Assembly: GCF_007995245.1 (NCBI RefSeq)
Contig: NZ_VCBA01000021.1
Coordinates: 1-35,582, forward strand
Direction of reading: 5' to 3'
DNA length: 35,582 bases
Source of the DNA: Tateyamaria sp. syn59
Lineage (GTDB): Bacteria > Pseudomonadota > Alphaproteobacteria > Rhodobacterales > Rhodobacteraceae
In this document: in pieces, positions 8,220 to 17,486 of the stretch
Layout: the number at the start of each line of letters is the position of its first letter
Position numbering within the stretch: the first letter of the stretch is position 1
The notes under the pieces: generated by a model
The model's input: only the letters and a program-made list of their open reading frames with translations
What the model was told of the DNA's origin: nothing
Databases searched by the model: none
Made by a program: the position numbers and the translations under genes

Positions 8220-9490
8220 CAGCGGGGCACCTTTGGTTTCCACGGGGTCGATTTGAACCAACCCGCCAGATACGCGGTCAGGATCAGAACCCCGCAGCCA
8301 AACGCGTTGACGGCGAGAACGGTTCCTGTCTCGCGGCCCAGCACGTCCATGGCGAACCCGTTGAACCGGGCCACAAAGATCGACACGACGAAGACGGCAA
8401 GCGATTGTTGGCCGACTTTCAGAATGAGCTTGAGCACCCGGTCCCACACACGCGCGACGGCGTGCGTTGCCGTCACCCGCAGGCGGTTGCCCTTGTCGCC
8501 CGCCAGCACCCAGGCGAGATAGGCCAGCGCCAGGAACTGGATATAGCGCAATATCCCGAAGTCTGACTTGGAAATCCATTGCCGGTTCTCGCTGCGCCAT
8601 TCACGCGCCCAGTCGAGGCCGAGGCCGCCGTTTTCGCGCACGCCGATGCTAGAGAAGGGGATGTTCGCCAGCACGATGACGGTCGCGATGCCGATCAAGA
8701 GCGCGTTGACGGGCGGTTTCGGCAACCAACCGCGCATGAACGCGAAGCCGGTGAAAAAGACAAGCTGCCAAGCAAACGGGTTGAGAAACCAGCGACGTTG
8801 CCAATCGTCATCGCCGACCCACGGTTCGGCTGTAAAGTTCAGATAGGGCAGGCCTGCCGCTTCCATGAAACGGCGTTGGCCCAGGATCCACATTGCGATG
8901 CAAAACGCCGCAACGAGGCCGAGGTGCACGCGGGCCAGCGCAATGACCAGCGGCATCATTGCAAGGATCACCATGTACATCGGCAGGATGTCGAAGAGGT
9001 TGGGCACCCATTGCAGCGTCATGAAGCTGAACAGGATGTTGGCGTTTTCCCAATGCTCGCTTTCGACAAAGAGCATCCAGAGGTTCATCTGCCCCCAGTA
9101 GTTGCGCGTCGTGATCTCGAGATCCGTGACGTAGACAAGCAGCGCCGCCGTGGCAAAGAAGAGGCCCACATGCGCCCAGTAGACCTGCCAGATGCGGAAG
9201 CCGACGCGAGCGGTGCCAAGGGCGAAGCCAGCCCTGTCGAACGTGGCGCCGAATGCGATGGCGGAGGCCATGCCTGAGCAGAAGACGAACATCTCGGTCG
9301 CGTCGGAGAACCCCCAGCGCGCCGGGATCCAGCGCGTCAGGAAGTTGCCGGGCGTATGGGCGAAGAGAATGATGAACATCGCGATGCCGCGGAAGAAATC
9401 CAGGCGGATATCGCGCACCCGCACCGGGTTGGCGGTTGAGGCCGCAGCAGGCGCTGCGGTAGCAGTATGTGTGGGGTCGGCGAACGTCAT
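8219..9490 (-). CDS. opgC: OpgC, glucan-modifying membrane acyltransferase
   Basis: 423 residues with about ten TM segments. It matches the OpgC group of acyltransferase-3-like proteins: RDIRLDFFRGIAMFIILFAHTPGNFLTRWIPARWGFSDATEMFVFCSG at the N-terminus, and LPMYMVILAMMPLVIALAR in the middle. In Rhodobacter sphaeroides OpgC is required for succinyl substitution of periplasmic glucans, which makes them anionic. It is first in the minus-strand operon and precedes opgG with a 1-base overlap. This first position differs from the opgGIH then opgC arrangement I recall for R. sphaeroides, and no opgI paralogue is seen here. Confidence 0.88.
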   Translation of the reverse strand: MTFADPTHTATAAPAAASTANPVRVRDIRLDFFRGIAMFIILFAHTPGNFLTRWIPARWGFSDATEMFVFCSGMASAIAFGATFDRAGFALGTARVGFRIWQVYWAHVGLFFATAALLVYVTDLEITTRNYWGQMNLWMLFVESEHWENANILFSFMTLQWVPNLFDILPMYMVILAMMPLVIALARVHLGLVAAFCIAMWILGQRRFMEAAGLPYLNFTAEPWVGDDDWQRRWFLNPFAWQLVFFTGFAFMRGWLPKPPVNALLIGIATVIVLANIPFSSIGVRENGGLGLDWAREWRSENRQWISKSDFGILRYIQFLALAYLAWVLAGDKGNRLRVTATHAVARVWDRVLKLILKVGQQSLAVFVVSIFVARFNGFAMDVLGRETGTVLAVNAFGCGVLILTAYLAGWFKSTPWKPKVPR

Positions 9491-9535
9491 GGCCGCTGTC
9501 TACTTTACCTTACAAACTGGCACCATCCCTGCGCG

Positions 9536-10882
9536 TCATTGCGCGGGGATGCGCCGGGCGTCCTGGATCGAGGCGAGCCGGGTCGCCGCAAACCGGTCGA
9601 TGGCCCCGGCGCGCCGGGCGATCCGGTCTTCGATCAGGGTTTCGGTCGCGTCATACATGCCGGACCGCAGCCCTGCGTCGATTGTCATGCGCTCGAACAC
9701 GTCGCGCTGGGCGTGGCTGCCGCCGATGGTCTGCATGGTCGGGCGCGCGGCTGCGAGATCACGGAAAGCCGCGTCATAGCGCCCTTCGGCAAAGGCGTTG
9801 AGACCGGCGAGCGCGGCCTTGCCCGGATCGGCAACACGGGCAGGCATTTCACCCTGCCGGGCCGCGTCAATGGCGAAACGGGCCGTCATGTCGGCCTGCG
9901 CGTCTTCGCGGCCAGCTGCGCCGAGCGCCAATTGGTAGTGCAGATCGGCAAAGACCAGGCAGCCATCGTCGGTCCGGTTCTGTGCAAAGTCGGCCAGTTC
10001 GTCCCAACGGTCTCCGACATGCGTGCCCTCAAGCTCAAGCCGCATCAGAAGCGATGTTGCGTTGGCGATGTCGCGGTAGTCGTCGGTCTTGTCCGCACGG
10101 ATCTGCTGGTCATACAGCGCCAGGACGATGTCATTCTCCCCCCGGTCCAGGTGCAACAGCGCCTTGTGCCACCAGACGTGGTAGCGGAAGTTGTTGCAGT
10201 GGTCCCAGGCCGAGACGTTGTTTTCGATCAATGAGATACCGGCATCGGGCCGCGCCGTCATGTCGTAGACGTGGGCCACCGCGTGCAGGCCCCAGGCATC
10301 GTCAGTGGCCAATTTCAAGCCCTTCAGCCCGGCCGCTTCGGCCTCGGCATAATCGCCTGTTTCCTCGAGCGTGAACGCGTGACAGCCGTGCACGTACCCT
10401 TCAAGTGCATGGCCCTTGTGGGCGTCGATGACGTTTTCGATCGAGCGGCGCATGCCGACGCCGTCGCCCAGAATGAAGCGGATGGCGTGGCTGACCTTGG
10501 CCGACAGCGTGTCTGTCGGGTGTTCGGCCAGCACGCGTTCCATCGCGGCGATGGCACCGGAGGGGCGGCCATCGAGCCATTCGCCAAGTGCGCGGACCCA
10601 CAGCCGTTCGCGTGCGCTCCCGCCGGATACAGCCAGGGCGGCCACGGCGTCCTTGCCTGCCTGATGCGCGACATCCCACAGCTCCTTACGGCCCATCATG
10701 AGCGAGAAGAGGCCCTTGGCCGCAAATCCCATCGCGAAGTGGGGGGCGCCGGACAACACCGCGCCCAAATGCGTCGGTGTGGCAGTGCCGTGGGCCATAA
10801 AAGCGTGGATCATCCCGTTCCACTCTTCAACGAGAGCGGGGTCATCGAGGCTGACCGGCGCTTGGCAAATATCGTGCATCAT
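9536..10882 (-). CDS. TTC38-family tetratricopeptide-repeat protein
   Basis: 448 residues, soluble, no signal peptide. It resembles the TTC38 group: AFMAHGTATPTHLGAVLSGAPHFAMGFAAKGLF, then helical repeats, LEGYVHGCHAFTLEETGDYAEAEAAGLKGL, DAWGLHAVAHVYDMTARPDAGI, and FRYHVWWHKALLHLDRGE. TTC38 is an uncharacterised family found in animals and many bacteria. The conserved His and Trp residues are unusual for a pure scaffold and hint at a ligand-binding or enzymatic role. It is downstream of, and on the same strand as, the CoA-transferase, separated by 173 bases. Two adjacent ATG codons (10882 and 10879) are possible starts. Confidence 0.75.
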   Translation of the reverse strand: MMHDICQAPVSLDDPALVEEWNGMIHAFMAHGTATPTHLGAVLSGAPHFAMGFAAKGLFSLMMGRKELWDVAHQAGKDAVAALAVSGGSARERLWVRALGEWLDGRPSGAIAAMERVLAEHPTDTLSAKVSHAIRFILGDGVGMRRSIENVIDAHKGHALEGYVHGCHAFTLEETGDYAEAEAAGLKGLKLATDDAWGLHAVAHVYDMTARPDAGISLIENNVSAWDHCNNFRYHVWWHKALLHLDRGENDIVLALYDQQIRADKTDDYRDIANATSLLMRLELEGTHVGDRWDELADFAQNRTDDGCLVFADLHYQLALGAAGREDAQADMTARFAIDAARQGEMPARVADPGKAALAGLNAFAEGRYDAAFRDLAAARPTMQTIGGSHAQRDVFERMTIDAGLRSGMYDATETLIEDRIARRAGAIDRFAATRLASIQDARRIPAQ

Positions 10883-11055
10883 GTGGGCGCTACCTTATAC
10901 CGTATGCGTTCGTGTTTTTGGTGTAGAACATCTGGGGGCCTTTGACATGTCATGAGGGGTAGACACACGTAACCGTGAAACACCGTAGGGGGTTCCGTGA
11001 GCAAAATGTCAGCACATTCGTCAAAAGCAGGCGAAAACCGGCCAAAGACCTAGGG
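10883..11055. other. Intergenic region upstream of the TTC38-like gene
   Basis: 173 bases without a gene. It contains a perfect 10-bp palindrome TGACATGTCA (10943-10952). On the minus strand there is a TATAAG element about 11 bases before the TTC38-like start, which could be its -10. No clear terminator follows the CoA-transferase gene. Confidence 0.35.
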
Positions 11056-12270
11056 TCAATCAGGATTTTCTTGCGTGTTTTGAGGCAGTAATGTTGCAAG
11101 AACCGCCTCCGTATCCTGCCCGAAGCGTGGCGGTGCGCGGCGGTATGTGACCGGCGTTGCCGAAAATTTGAGCGGATTCGCTAGAAGCCGGACGTGTCCG
11201 TCTGCCACGTCATCATGCTCGACCGCCACAACCGTGCCACGGGCCTGCGCCTGATCGGAATTCAGCGCCTCTGCCACGTCGTGGATCGGGCCGCCCGGCA
11301 CCTTTACGGCATGCATTTTGGCCAGCAATTCATCCTTGGTCATGCGCGACAGGATGGGTGTGAGGGATTGCGTGAGCGTGACACGGTTTTCGATCCGCTT
11401 GAGGTTGGTCGTATAACGCGGGTCGGCGCCCAATTCTGGCGCGCCAATGGCGTCGCAGAAGCGGACGAACTGGCTGTCGTTGCCGACGGCCACCAATACG
11501 TGCCCGTCCGACGTCGGAAACGCGTCGTATGGCACGATGTTCGGATGCGCATTGCCGCGCCGTTCGGGTACGTTGCCTGATACGAGGTAATTGCACCCCT
11601 CATTGATCAGCCAAGCCATCTGCGCGTCCACAAGGCTGAGGTCGATATGCTGCCCCTCGCCGGTCTGGTCGCGGTGGCGCAGGGCTGCGAGAATACCTAT
11701 GGTCGCGTACATCCCGCACATGACGTCAGCGATGCCGACACCCACCTTGGTGGGTGTGCCATCTGGATCGCCGGTGAGCGACATGATCCCGCCATAGCCT
11801 TGCGCCATCAGGTCATACCCAGGCTTGTCCCGGTTCGGCCCCGTTTGCCCGAAGCCAGAGATCGAGCAGTAGACCAGCCCCGGGTGCGCCTTCAGCAGCG
11901 TGTCGTGGTCGAGCCCGTATTTGACCAGACCGCCGGGTTTGTAATTCTCGATCACCACGTCGGCACGGGCGGCGAGTTGGCGCACCACGGCCTGTCCGTC
12001 TTCGGTCGACAGGTCCACGGCCACAGACTGCTTGTTGCGGTTGGCGGCCATGAAATAGGCCGACAGGTCTGTGGCGTTGCCATTGTGATCACGGGCGTAG
12101 TTCGGCCCCCAGCTGCGTGTGTCGTCGCCGCCGGTCTTGGGGTTTTCGATTTTGATGACCGTCGCGCCCATGTCGCCCAACAGTTGCGTGGCCGTGGGAC
12201 CAGCAAGGATGCGCGAGAGGTCGAGGACAAAGAGGCCGTCGAGTGCGCCCTTGGTTTCAGATGCGACCAT
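11056..12270 (-). CDS. CaiB/BaiF (class III) CoA-transferase
   Basis: 404 residues. Class III CoA-transferases move CoA between carboxylic acids through an aspartyl-CoA intermediate. Seen: GLFVLDLSRILAGPTATQLLGDMGATVIKIE at the N-terminus, FMAANRNKQSVAVDL, RADVVIENYKPG, ISGFGQTGPNRDKPGYDLMAQGYGG with the probable catalytic Asp in YDLMAQ, and IDLSLVDAQMAWL. Of two tandem ATGs, the one at 12270 has GAGGAG six bases upstream; 12273 is also possible. The start overlaps the ThDP enzyme stop by 14 bases. The neighbouring enzyme recalls the formyl-CoA transferase/oxalyl-CoA decarboxylase pairing, but the substrate cannot be read from sequence. Confidence 0.88.
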   Translation of the reverse strand: MVASETKGALDGLFVLDLSRILAGPTATQLLGDMGATVIKIENPKTGGDDTRSWGPNYARDHNGNATDLSAYFMAANRNKQSVAVDLSTEDGQAVVRQLAARADVVIENYKPGGLVKYGLDHDTLLKAHPGLVYCSISGFGQTGPNRDKPGYDLMAQGYGGIMSLTGDPDGTPTKVGVGIADVMCGMYATIGILAALRHRDQTGEGQHIDLSLVDAQMAWLINEGCNYLVSGNVPERRGNAHPNIVPYDAFPTSDGHVLVAVGNDSQFVRFCDAIGAPELGADPRYTTNLKRIENRVTLTQSLTPILSRMTKDELLAKMHAVKVPGGPIHDVAEALNSDQAQARGTVVAVEHDDVADGHVRLLANPLKFSATPVTYRRAPPRFGQDTEAVLATLLPQNTQENPD

Positions 12271-13906
12271 CATATGCTCCTCGGTCGATGACTGCGGCAA
12301 TGACGGTGAAGGTGTTGGCGGATTGGGCGGCTGCCAGCGCCTCTTTCAGCTCGCTCCGCGACGTGACTGTGTGTCCGGCACCGCCAAAGGCGCGGCCCAT
12401 GGCGGCAAAGTCGTGCTTGGCAAAGTCCACGCCCGCATTGGTGAGTTGCCGTTGGCGCTGTTTCAATTCGATCAGGGCGAGGGAGGCGTCCACGAACACC
12501 ACGAAGATGGTCTTCAGGCCCAGTTCAGCGGCTGTGGACAACTCACCCGCGACCATGAGGAAACCCGCGTCCCCCGAAAAGCTGACGACTGTGCGGTCCG
12601 GTTCGGCCACCTGCGCGCCCATGGCGAGCGGGATGGCGCAGCCCATGGTGCACAGGGCCGAGGATTGCATGAGGCCGCGGGGTTCGTAGCATTCCCACAT
12701 CTGGCTGAGTAGGATGCGGTGCGCGCCACTGTCCGCCGTGGCAAGCGTGTTGCGCGGGAGTGATGTCCTGCAGGTGTCGATGACAGCTGCGGGGCTCCAG
12801 TCATCATTTGAAGGGAACGCGGCAGCCAATTCGGACTTGGCCGTGGCAACCTCGCCCCCCGCCCAAGTATCACCTCGTGCGATGCCATCGGCCATCGCCG
12901 CAAGTGTCGCGCCACAGTCGCCCACCACGTTCATCGTGGCCTGGTGCATATAGTGATGGTTCGGCTCTGCCGTGATGTCGATCATGGTCTGGATGCCGGG
13001 ATAGTAGAAGTCGCGCCAGCCGGTTCGCATTTCGATCGGATCATAACCCAGCCCGATGATCAGATCGGCGCGCTGCACCAGCGGCAGCAGGACATTGTCG
13101 GCCTTGGGCGACAGACCTGCCCCGCCGAGGGCCAGCGGATGATCTTCTGGCAGCAGGCCCTTGGCCTTGTAGGTGGTGATGACCGGGACGTTGAAGGTTT
13201 CGACAAAATCCTTCAGCGCTTCCGCCATGTCCTGCCGTCTTGTGTCGAACCCCTGGTTCAGGGCGTCAACACCGACGATCAGAATGGGGCGTTCGGCTTC
13301 GGCAAGAGACGCGCGCATCTTCTCCAACGTCGCGGGCGCAGGGACAACGGGTTCTGCCGCTGCGCGTCGCGCTGGGATTTCGGGTGTGACCGGGGCGACC
13401 GCAACGCTGATTGGCACGTCGATATGAACTGGACCCGGCCGCCCCTCAAGGGCGATACCCAACGCCTTGTCCGCGATCACATGCGCGGCGCCGGTGTTCA
13501 GGGTAAATGTGGCTTTGGTGATCGGTCGAAACACCTGCGTCTGATCGAGAACCTGGTGCGTGTATGTTTGCGCCTCATCCGCATCGACGCACCCGGCCAG
13601 GACGATCAGCGGCACACGGTCCTGATGGGCGTTGGCCACGGCATTCACGCCGTTCAACGCGCCCGGACCCACGGTTGCAACCAGAATGCCGGGCGCTCCG
13701 GTTCGGTGCCAAGCCCCTTCGGCCATGAAGGCGGCGGCATTTTCGTGCTTGCACAAGATGAACCGGATGCCCGCGCGTTCCAGCGCGTCGACGATGGTCA
13801 GGACCTCGCCCCCCGGCATGCCGAAAGCAAAGCGGCACCCGGCATCGTGGAGCCGCGTGGCCAATACGTCCGCGGCGCGGGGTGAGGCGGGAGAGATATC
13901 TTTCAT
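12257..13906 (-). CDS. Thiamine-diphosphate-dependent enzyme, acetolactate synthase-like
   Basis: 549 residues with the three-domain fold of ALS/decarboxylase enzymes. The N-terminal pyrimidine-binding domain has FAFGMPGGEVLTIVDAL and the catalytic Glu in FILCKHENAAAFMAEGA (~55). The middle domain has RPILIVGVDAL. The C-terminal diphosphate domain has SFSGDAGFLMVAGEL. The metal motif normally reads GDG-X(25-30)-NN; here GDAG is followed by VFVDASL, so the Asn pair is replaced by Asp-Ala. This resembles catabolic AlsS more than biosynthetic IlvB, as does GVDFAKHDFAAMGRAFGG. It may make or cleave a 2-hydroxyacyl product that the coupled CoA-transferase handles. Oxalyl-CoA decarboxylase is an alternative but is not clearly supported. 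Confidence 0.8.
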   Translation of the reverse strand: MKDISPASPRAADVLATRLHDAGCRFAFGMPGGEVLTIVDALERAGIRFILCKHENAAAFMAEGAWHRTGAPGILVATVGPGALNGVNAVANAHQDRVPLIVLAGCVDADEAQTYTHQVLDQTQVFRPITKATFTLNTGAAHVIADKALGIALEGRPGPVHIDVPISVAVAPVTPEIPARRAAAEPVVPAPATLEKMRASLAEAERPILIVGVDALNQGFDTRRQDMAEALKDFVETFNVPVITTYKAKGLLPEDHPLALGGAGLSPKADNVLLPLVQRADLIIGLGYDPIEMRTGWRDFYYPGIQTMIDITAEPNHHYMHQATMNVVGDCGATLAAMADGIARGDTWAGGEVATAKSELAAAFPSNDDWSPAAVIDTCRTSLPRNTLATADSGAHRILLSQMWECYEPRGLMQSSALCTMGCAIPLAMGAQVAEPDRTVVSFSGDAGFLMVAGELSTAAELGLKTIFVVFVDASLALIELKQRQRQLTNAGVDFAKHDFAAMGRAFGGAGHTVTSRSELKEALAAAQSANTFTVIAAVIDRGAYDGRI

Positions 13907-14001
13907 CGGTCATCTTCCAGTGTTCGGCACGGCGCTTAACTGTCACGGTCGAGGCTGACGTACAACTCACACCTCCGCCATGGTTTGTTTCACCGCGGGG
14001 C

Positions 14002-14032
14002 TTGACCTTCCAGTCACTGGAAGGCCTATCTG
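14002..14032 (+). promoter_or_regulatory. CueR-type copA promoter with overlapping operator
   Basis: The -35 TTGACC (14002-14007) and -10 TATCTG (14027-14032) are separated by 19 bases, the long spacer that MerR-family activators need. Inside lies a perfect dyad, CCTTCCAG-TCA-CTGGAAGG (14006-14024), matching the CueR operator. The start codon of copA begins 6 bases after the -10. Confidence 0.92.
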
Positions 14033-14038
14033 CGCGCT

Positions 14039-16432
14039 ATGGGTACCGTTTTGACCTTTGGACTGTCCGGCCTGAATTGCGCTTCGTGCGTGCGCCGGGC
14101 CGAGGACGCGCTGGCCGCGATGCCCGGCGCGCAAGAGGCGCGCGTGAACCTCGCAGACCACAGTGCCCGTGTGTCGGGGGTTTCGGCGTCAGACGTTGTG
14201 CGCGTGATGGACGAGGCGGGCTATCCTGCTGCGGTGCGCCGGACCGAGTTGCATGTGCCCGGCATGTCTTGTGCGTCCTGCGTCGGACGGATCGAGGCTG
14301 CGGTGCGGTCGGTGCCTGGCGTCGTGCGCGCGGACGCTCGCTTGCCGACCAAAACCGTCGTGTTTGAAACGCTTGGACCGGACGCGGCGGTCAACGCGGC
14401 GCTAGACGCCGCCGGATATCCGGCCGAACATTCACACGCGCCGGATGCGCCGGAAGAAGTGGACGCTGGCGCGAGCGATTTCAGACGCTTTGTGGTTGCG
14501 GCGTTGTTTACGTTGCCCGTCTTTCTGATCGAAATGGGCGGGCACGCTTTTCACCCGCTGCACCATTGGGTGATGCGCAACATTGGGACTGCAAACAGCC
14601 ATCTGTTTCAGCTGGTGCTGACCGCCATCGTTCTGGCCGGGCCGGGGGCCGCCTTCTTCCGTCGCGGGTTTCCCAACCTGGTCAAGGCGCGCCCGGATAT
14701 GGACGCGTTGGTAGCCCTTGGCGCGGGGGCAGCCTTTGCATTTTCGGCGTTCTCGGTCCTTGCGCCCGGTATCCTGCCGCCATCCGGTGTCTATTTCGAA
14801 GCGGCAGCGGTCATTGTTACGCTGATCCTGATGGGGCGCTGGCTTGAGGCGCGCGCAAAGGGGCGCACAGGGGATGCTGTGCGTCGCCTCTTGTCCTTGC
14901 GGCCCGATCACGCCGAGCGGATCGTTGATGGCGGCACAGAACAGGTGCCACTTGACCAGATTGCTGTCGGTGACCTGTTGCGGCTGCGTCCGGGCAGCCG
15001 CGTACCTGTCGATGGCGTGGTTGAAGACGGGCACAGCCATGTCGATGAAAGCATGTTGACGGGCGAGCCGGTGCCGGTCCTCAAGCGGGCGGGCGATCCG
15101 GTCACTGGCGGTACGGTTGCAACAACCGGCAGCCTGACCTTGCGGGCCACCCACATCGGTGAAGATACCGTCCTTGCGCGCATCACGGCCCTGACTCGTG
15201 ACGCTCAGGCCGCACGGCTGCCGGTCGAGGCGTTGGTCAATCGCATCACGGCTTGGTTTGTCCCGGCCGTCCTGCTGGTGGCGGCCGTCACCTTTGCCAC
15301 GTGGTGGGTGTTGTCGGGACTGGCTCCAGCCGTGGTTGCCGCCGTCTCCGTGCTGATTATCGCGTGCCCCTGCGCCATGGGGCTGGCCACGCCGATGTCG
15401 GTCATGGTGGGCACCGGGCGCGCCGCCGAACTTGGTGTCCTGTTTCACAAGGGCGACGCATTGCAGCGTTTGCAAGACGCATCGGTCATTGCGTTTGATA
15501 AGACGGGCACCCTGACACTCGGCACCCCGGATGTGCATGAAACAGCCGTTGCAGATGGCTGGAGCGAAGAGACGGTCCTGACCCTCGCCGCAGGGGTTGA
15601 GAGCTTGTCCGAGCACCCGATTGCGCGCGCAATTGCCAGCGCTGCGCCGAGGGCACCGACAGATGTGACGGCATTCGAGGCGGTGCTTGGCGCAGGTGCC
15701 ATTGCGTATGTGGGGCAACAGCGCGTTGCCATCGGCAGCGCCGATCTGCTGACCCGCGAAGAAATACCTTTGCATCCAACGCTTGCGGTCAAAGCGGACC
15801 AATGGGCGCAAACGGGCGCAACTGTCGTTCACGTTGCCGCCGACCACACGCATGTGGCCTCACTCTGCGTTCGGGACACGGTGCGCGACGGTGCCAAGGG
15901 GGCTATCGCCACCCTGAAATCGCAAGGGCGCGTCGTTGCAATGATTTCCGGCGATACGGAATCTGCAGCCCGACACGTGGCTCGCGCCCTCGGCATCGAA
16001 ACGGTTGTCGCAGGCGTGAAGCCGGATCAGAAAGTGAAGGCGCTGGAAAGGCTGCGCGCGGAGCATGGCAATGTAGCGTTTGTCGGGGACGGGCTGAACG
16101 ACGCGCCTGCGCTGGCCTCGGCGGACGTCGGTCTGGCTGTCAATGGCGCGACCGATGCTGCCATCGAAGCGGCGGACGTGGTGCTGATGTCGCCGGATCC
16201 GGCGGCAGTGGTACGCGCCCTGCGGATCAGCGCAGCGACCTTGCGCAATATCTGGCAAAACCTCGGATGGGCGTTTGTCTACAACACCGCCCTGATCCCG
16301 GTCGCGGCGGGGGCGCTCGTGCCGTTTGGCGGCCCACAACTGTCGCCTGCGCTCGCTGCTCTGGCCATGGCGCTGTCCTCGGTGTTCGTGGTCACCAACG
16401 CGCTTCGATTGCGCAGAAAGGGTGAGACATGA
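14039..16432 (+). CDS. copA: Cu(I)-exporting P1B-type ATPase CopA
   Basis: 797 residues; pumps Cu(I) out of the cytoplasm. Two N-terminal HMA domains carry GLNCASC (Cys 14/17) and GMSCASC (Cys 78/81). The ATPase core shows TGEP (~341-344), the TM6 metal site CPC (443-445), phosphorylation site DKTGT (Asp ~487), the SEHPIA nucleotide-domain motif and GDGLND (~683-688). YN in the penultimate TM helix and MALSS in the last are the copper-specific contacts. The ATG at 14039 is required because HMA1 begins at once after it. No Shine-Dalgarno fits, and the promoter geometry predicts a leaderless mRNA. The stop overlaps cueR (ATGA). Confidence 0.97.
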   Translation: MGTVLTFGLSGLNCASCVRRAEDALAAMPGAQEARVNLADHSARVSGVSASDVVRVMDEAGYPAAVRRTELHVPGMSCASCVGRIEAAVRSVPGVVRADARLPTKTVVFETLGPDAAVNAALDAAGYPAEHSHAPDAPEEVDAGASDFRRFVVAALFTLPVFLIEMGGHAFHPLHHWVMRNIGTANSHLFQLVLTAIVLAGPGAAFFRRGFPNLVKARPDMDALVALGAGAAFAFSAFSVLAPGILPPSGVYFEAAAVIVTLILMGRWLEARAKGRTGDAVRRLLSLRPDHAERIVDGGTEQVPLDQIAVGDLLRLRPGSRVPVDGVVEDGHSHVDESMLTGEPVPVLKRAGDPVTGGTVATTGSLTLRATHIGEDTVLARITALTRDAQAARLPVEALVNRITAWFVPAVLLVAAVTFATWWVLSGLAPAVVAAVSVLIIACPCAMGLATPMSVMVGTGRAAELGVLFHKGDALQRLQDASVIAFDKTGTLTLGTPDVHETAVADGWSEETVLTLAAGVESLSEHPIARAIASAAPRAPTDVTAFEAVLGAGAIAYVGQQRVAIGSADLLTREEIPLHPTLAVKADQWAQTGATVVHVAADHTHVASLCVRDTVRDGAKGAIATLKSQGRVVAMISGDTESAARHVARALGIETVVAGVKPDQKVKALERLRAEHGNVAFVGDGLNDAPALASADVGLAVNGATDAAIEAADVVLMSPDPAAVVRALRISAATLRNIWQNLGWAFVYNTALIPVAAGALVPFGGPQLSPALAALAMALSSVFVVTNALRLRRKGET

Positions 16433-16818
16433 ACATTTCGCAGGCTGCCGAGGCGACACATCTGCCCGCAAAAACAATCCGGTATTACGAAGACATCGGC
16501 CTGATCACCCCTGATCGCGGCGCCAATGGGTACAGGTCGTTCTCGGACACGCATATCCACCAGCTGACCTTTCTGGCCCGCGCCCGCGCGCTTGGCTTCC
16601 CGGTCGAGGATTGCAGGTCTTTACTGGCCTTGTGGGAAGACCGGAAACGCGCCAGCGCCGACGTCCGCAAAATCGCTCAGGAACATCTGGGCGCTATCGA
16701 GACAAAGATTACCGATCTGACGGCCATGCGTGACACACTGCGTCATCTGGTCAAAACATGTGCGGGTGATGACAGGCCGGATTGTCCGATCCTGAACAGT
16801 CTGTCTTCTTCTGACTGA
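16429..16818 (+). CDS. cueR: Cu(I)-responsive MerR-family activator CueR
   Basis: 129 residues. The MerR DNA-binding domain ([50 protein letters not shown]) is followed by a dimerisation helix. The C-terminal metal loop [13 protein letters not shown] has Cys 111 and Cys 119, the same spacing as Cys 112/120 of E. coli CueR. It senses Cu(I) and activates the copA promoter by untwisting the 19-bp spacer. Because it overlaps copA by ATGA, it is co-transcribed with its target, giving positive autoregulation. In E. coli the two genes are separate units. Confidence 0.95.
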   Translation: MNISQAAEATHLPAKTIRYYEDIGLITPDRGANGYRSFSDTHIHQLTFLARARALGFPVEDCRSLLALWEDRKRASADVRKIAQEHLGAIETKITDLTAMRDTLRHLVKTCAGDDRPDCPILNSLSSSD

Positions 16819-16820
16819 AA

Positions 16821-16860
16821 ATACCACGGGGGAGGCCGCAGACCGGGGGCAGCGCCCCCT
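16821..16860. repeat. GC-rich palindromic intergenic element (copy 1)
   Basis: ACCACGGGGGAGGCC is followed by a hairpin GGGGGC-AGC-GCCCCC (16845-16859), placed between convergent cueR and gcrA. It resembles the element at 19902-19940, and both are preceded by a GAAAAT tract. It may also act as a transcription stop for both genes, although no long U-tract follows. Confidence 0.55.
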
Positions 16861-16893
16861 CAAATATGTCGTCGCCGTCGGGCGGCCGCTGGA

Positions 16894-17469
16894 TTAGCGG
16901 CGGCGGTCGCGGCGTGACGACATGGGCTGGAACGCCACGCCCACATGTGCCTCGCAATAAGGTTTGCCCTGTTGCACCGGCAGACCGCAGAACCAGAAAT
17001 TGTCCGTCGCCGGATCGCCCACGGGCCATTTGCAGGTGCGCTCGGTCAATTCCATCAGGCTGATCTTCTTGGCCTTTTTCTCGACCTCGTTCACCTTGGC
17101 CAGCGCTTCCGGGCTGATTTCATTGGCAGAAGGCTGCGGCGGCAGGGGCTGGCCTGCTGGGATGATCTGCTTGCGGGCCGGGACGGCGGTTTTGGTTTCG
17201 GGCGCCGTGACGGGTTTGACCGCCGGTTCGGTCTTGGGCTGCGGTCTCGGCTCCGCCTTGGCCTTGGGCGCCGCCTTTGGCTTTGCGTCCGCTTTGGCGG
17301 TTGTTGCGCTACCGCCGCTGCCTGCGCGGTTGGACAGGCCCAGCCGGTGCACCTTGCCGATGACCGCGTTGCGGGTGACGCCGCCAAGCTCTTTGGCGAT
17401 CTGGCTGGCCGACTGGCCCTCGCCCCACATTTTTTTCAATAGTTCAACGCGTTCGTCGGTCCAGGACAT
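16894..17469 (-). CDS. gcrA: GcrA cell-cycle regulator
   Basis: 191 residues. The N-terminal helix-turn-helix, MSWTDERVELLKKMWGEG then SASQIAKELGGVTRNAVIGKVHRLGLSNR (residues ~20-48), is diagnostic of GcrA, the alphaproteobacterial factor that binds sigma-70 RNA polymerase and CcrM-methylated GANTC sites to drive cell-cycle genes. A long Ala/Lys/Pro-rich linker (~55-115) follows. The C-terminal sigma-interacting region has RTCKWPVGDP, FWFCGLPV and PYCEAHVGVAF. A possible promoter (TTGTAA-N16-TAGAAT) lies 70-100 bases upstream. Confidence 0.95.
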   Translation of the reverse strand: MSWTDERVELLKKMWGEGQSASQIAKELGGVTRNAVIGKVHRLGLSNRAGSGGSATTAKADAKPKAAPKAKAEPRPQPKTEPAVKPVTAPETKTAVPARKQIIPAGQPLPPQPSANEISPEALAKVNEVEKKAKKISLMELTERTCKWPVGDPATDNFWFCGLPVQQGKPYCEAHVGVAFQPMSSRRDRRR

Positions 17470-17486
17470 CAGCAGCTTTCCGATTT

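Noticed and set aside
12944..13885. A 313-codon plus-strand frame inside the ThDP enzyme gene
   Set aside because: Antisense shadow of a well-supported gene.
12257..13906. Assignment of the ThDP gene as oxalyl-CoA decarboxylase and its neighbour as formyl-CoA transferase
   Set aside because: Gene pairing is suggestive, but the metal motif (VFVDASL) and C-terminal segment look closer to AlsS-type enzymes; no substrate-specific residue supports oxalate use.
14432..15853. A 473-codon minus-strand frame inside copA
   Set aside because: Antisense to the ATPase core, no domain, explained by GC-rich codon bias.
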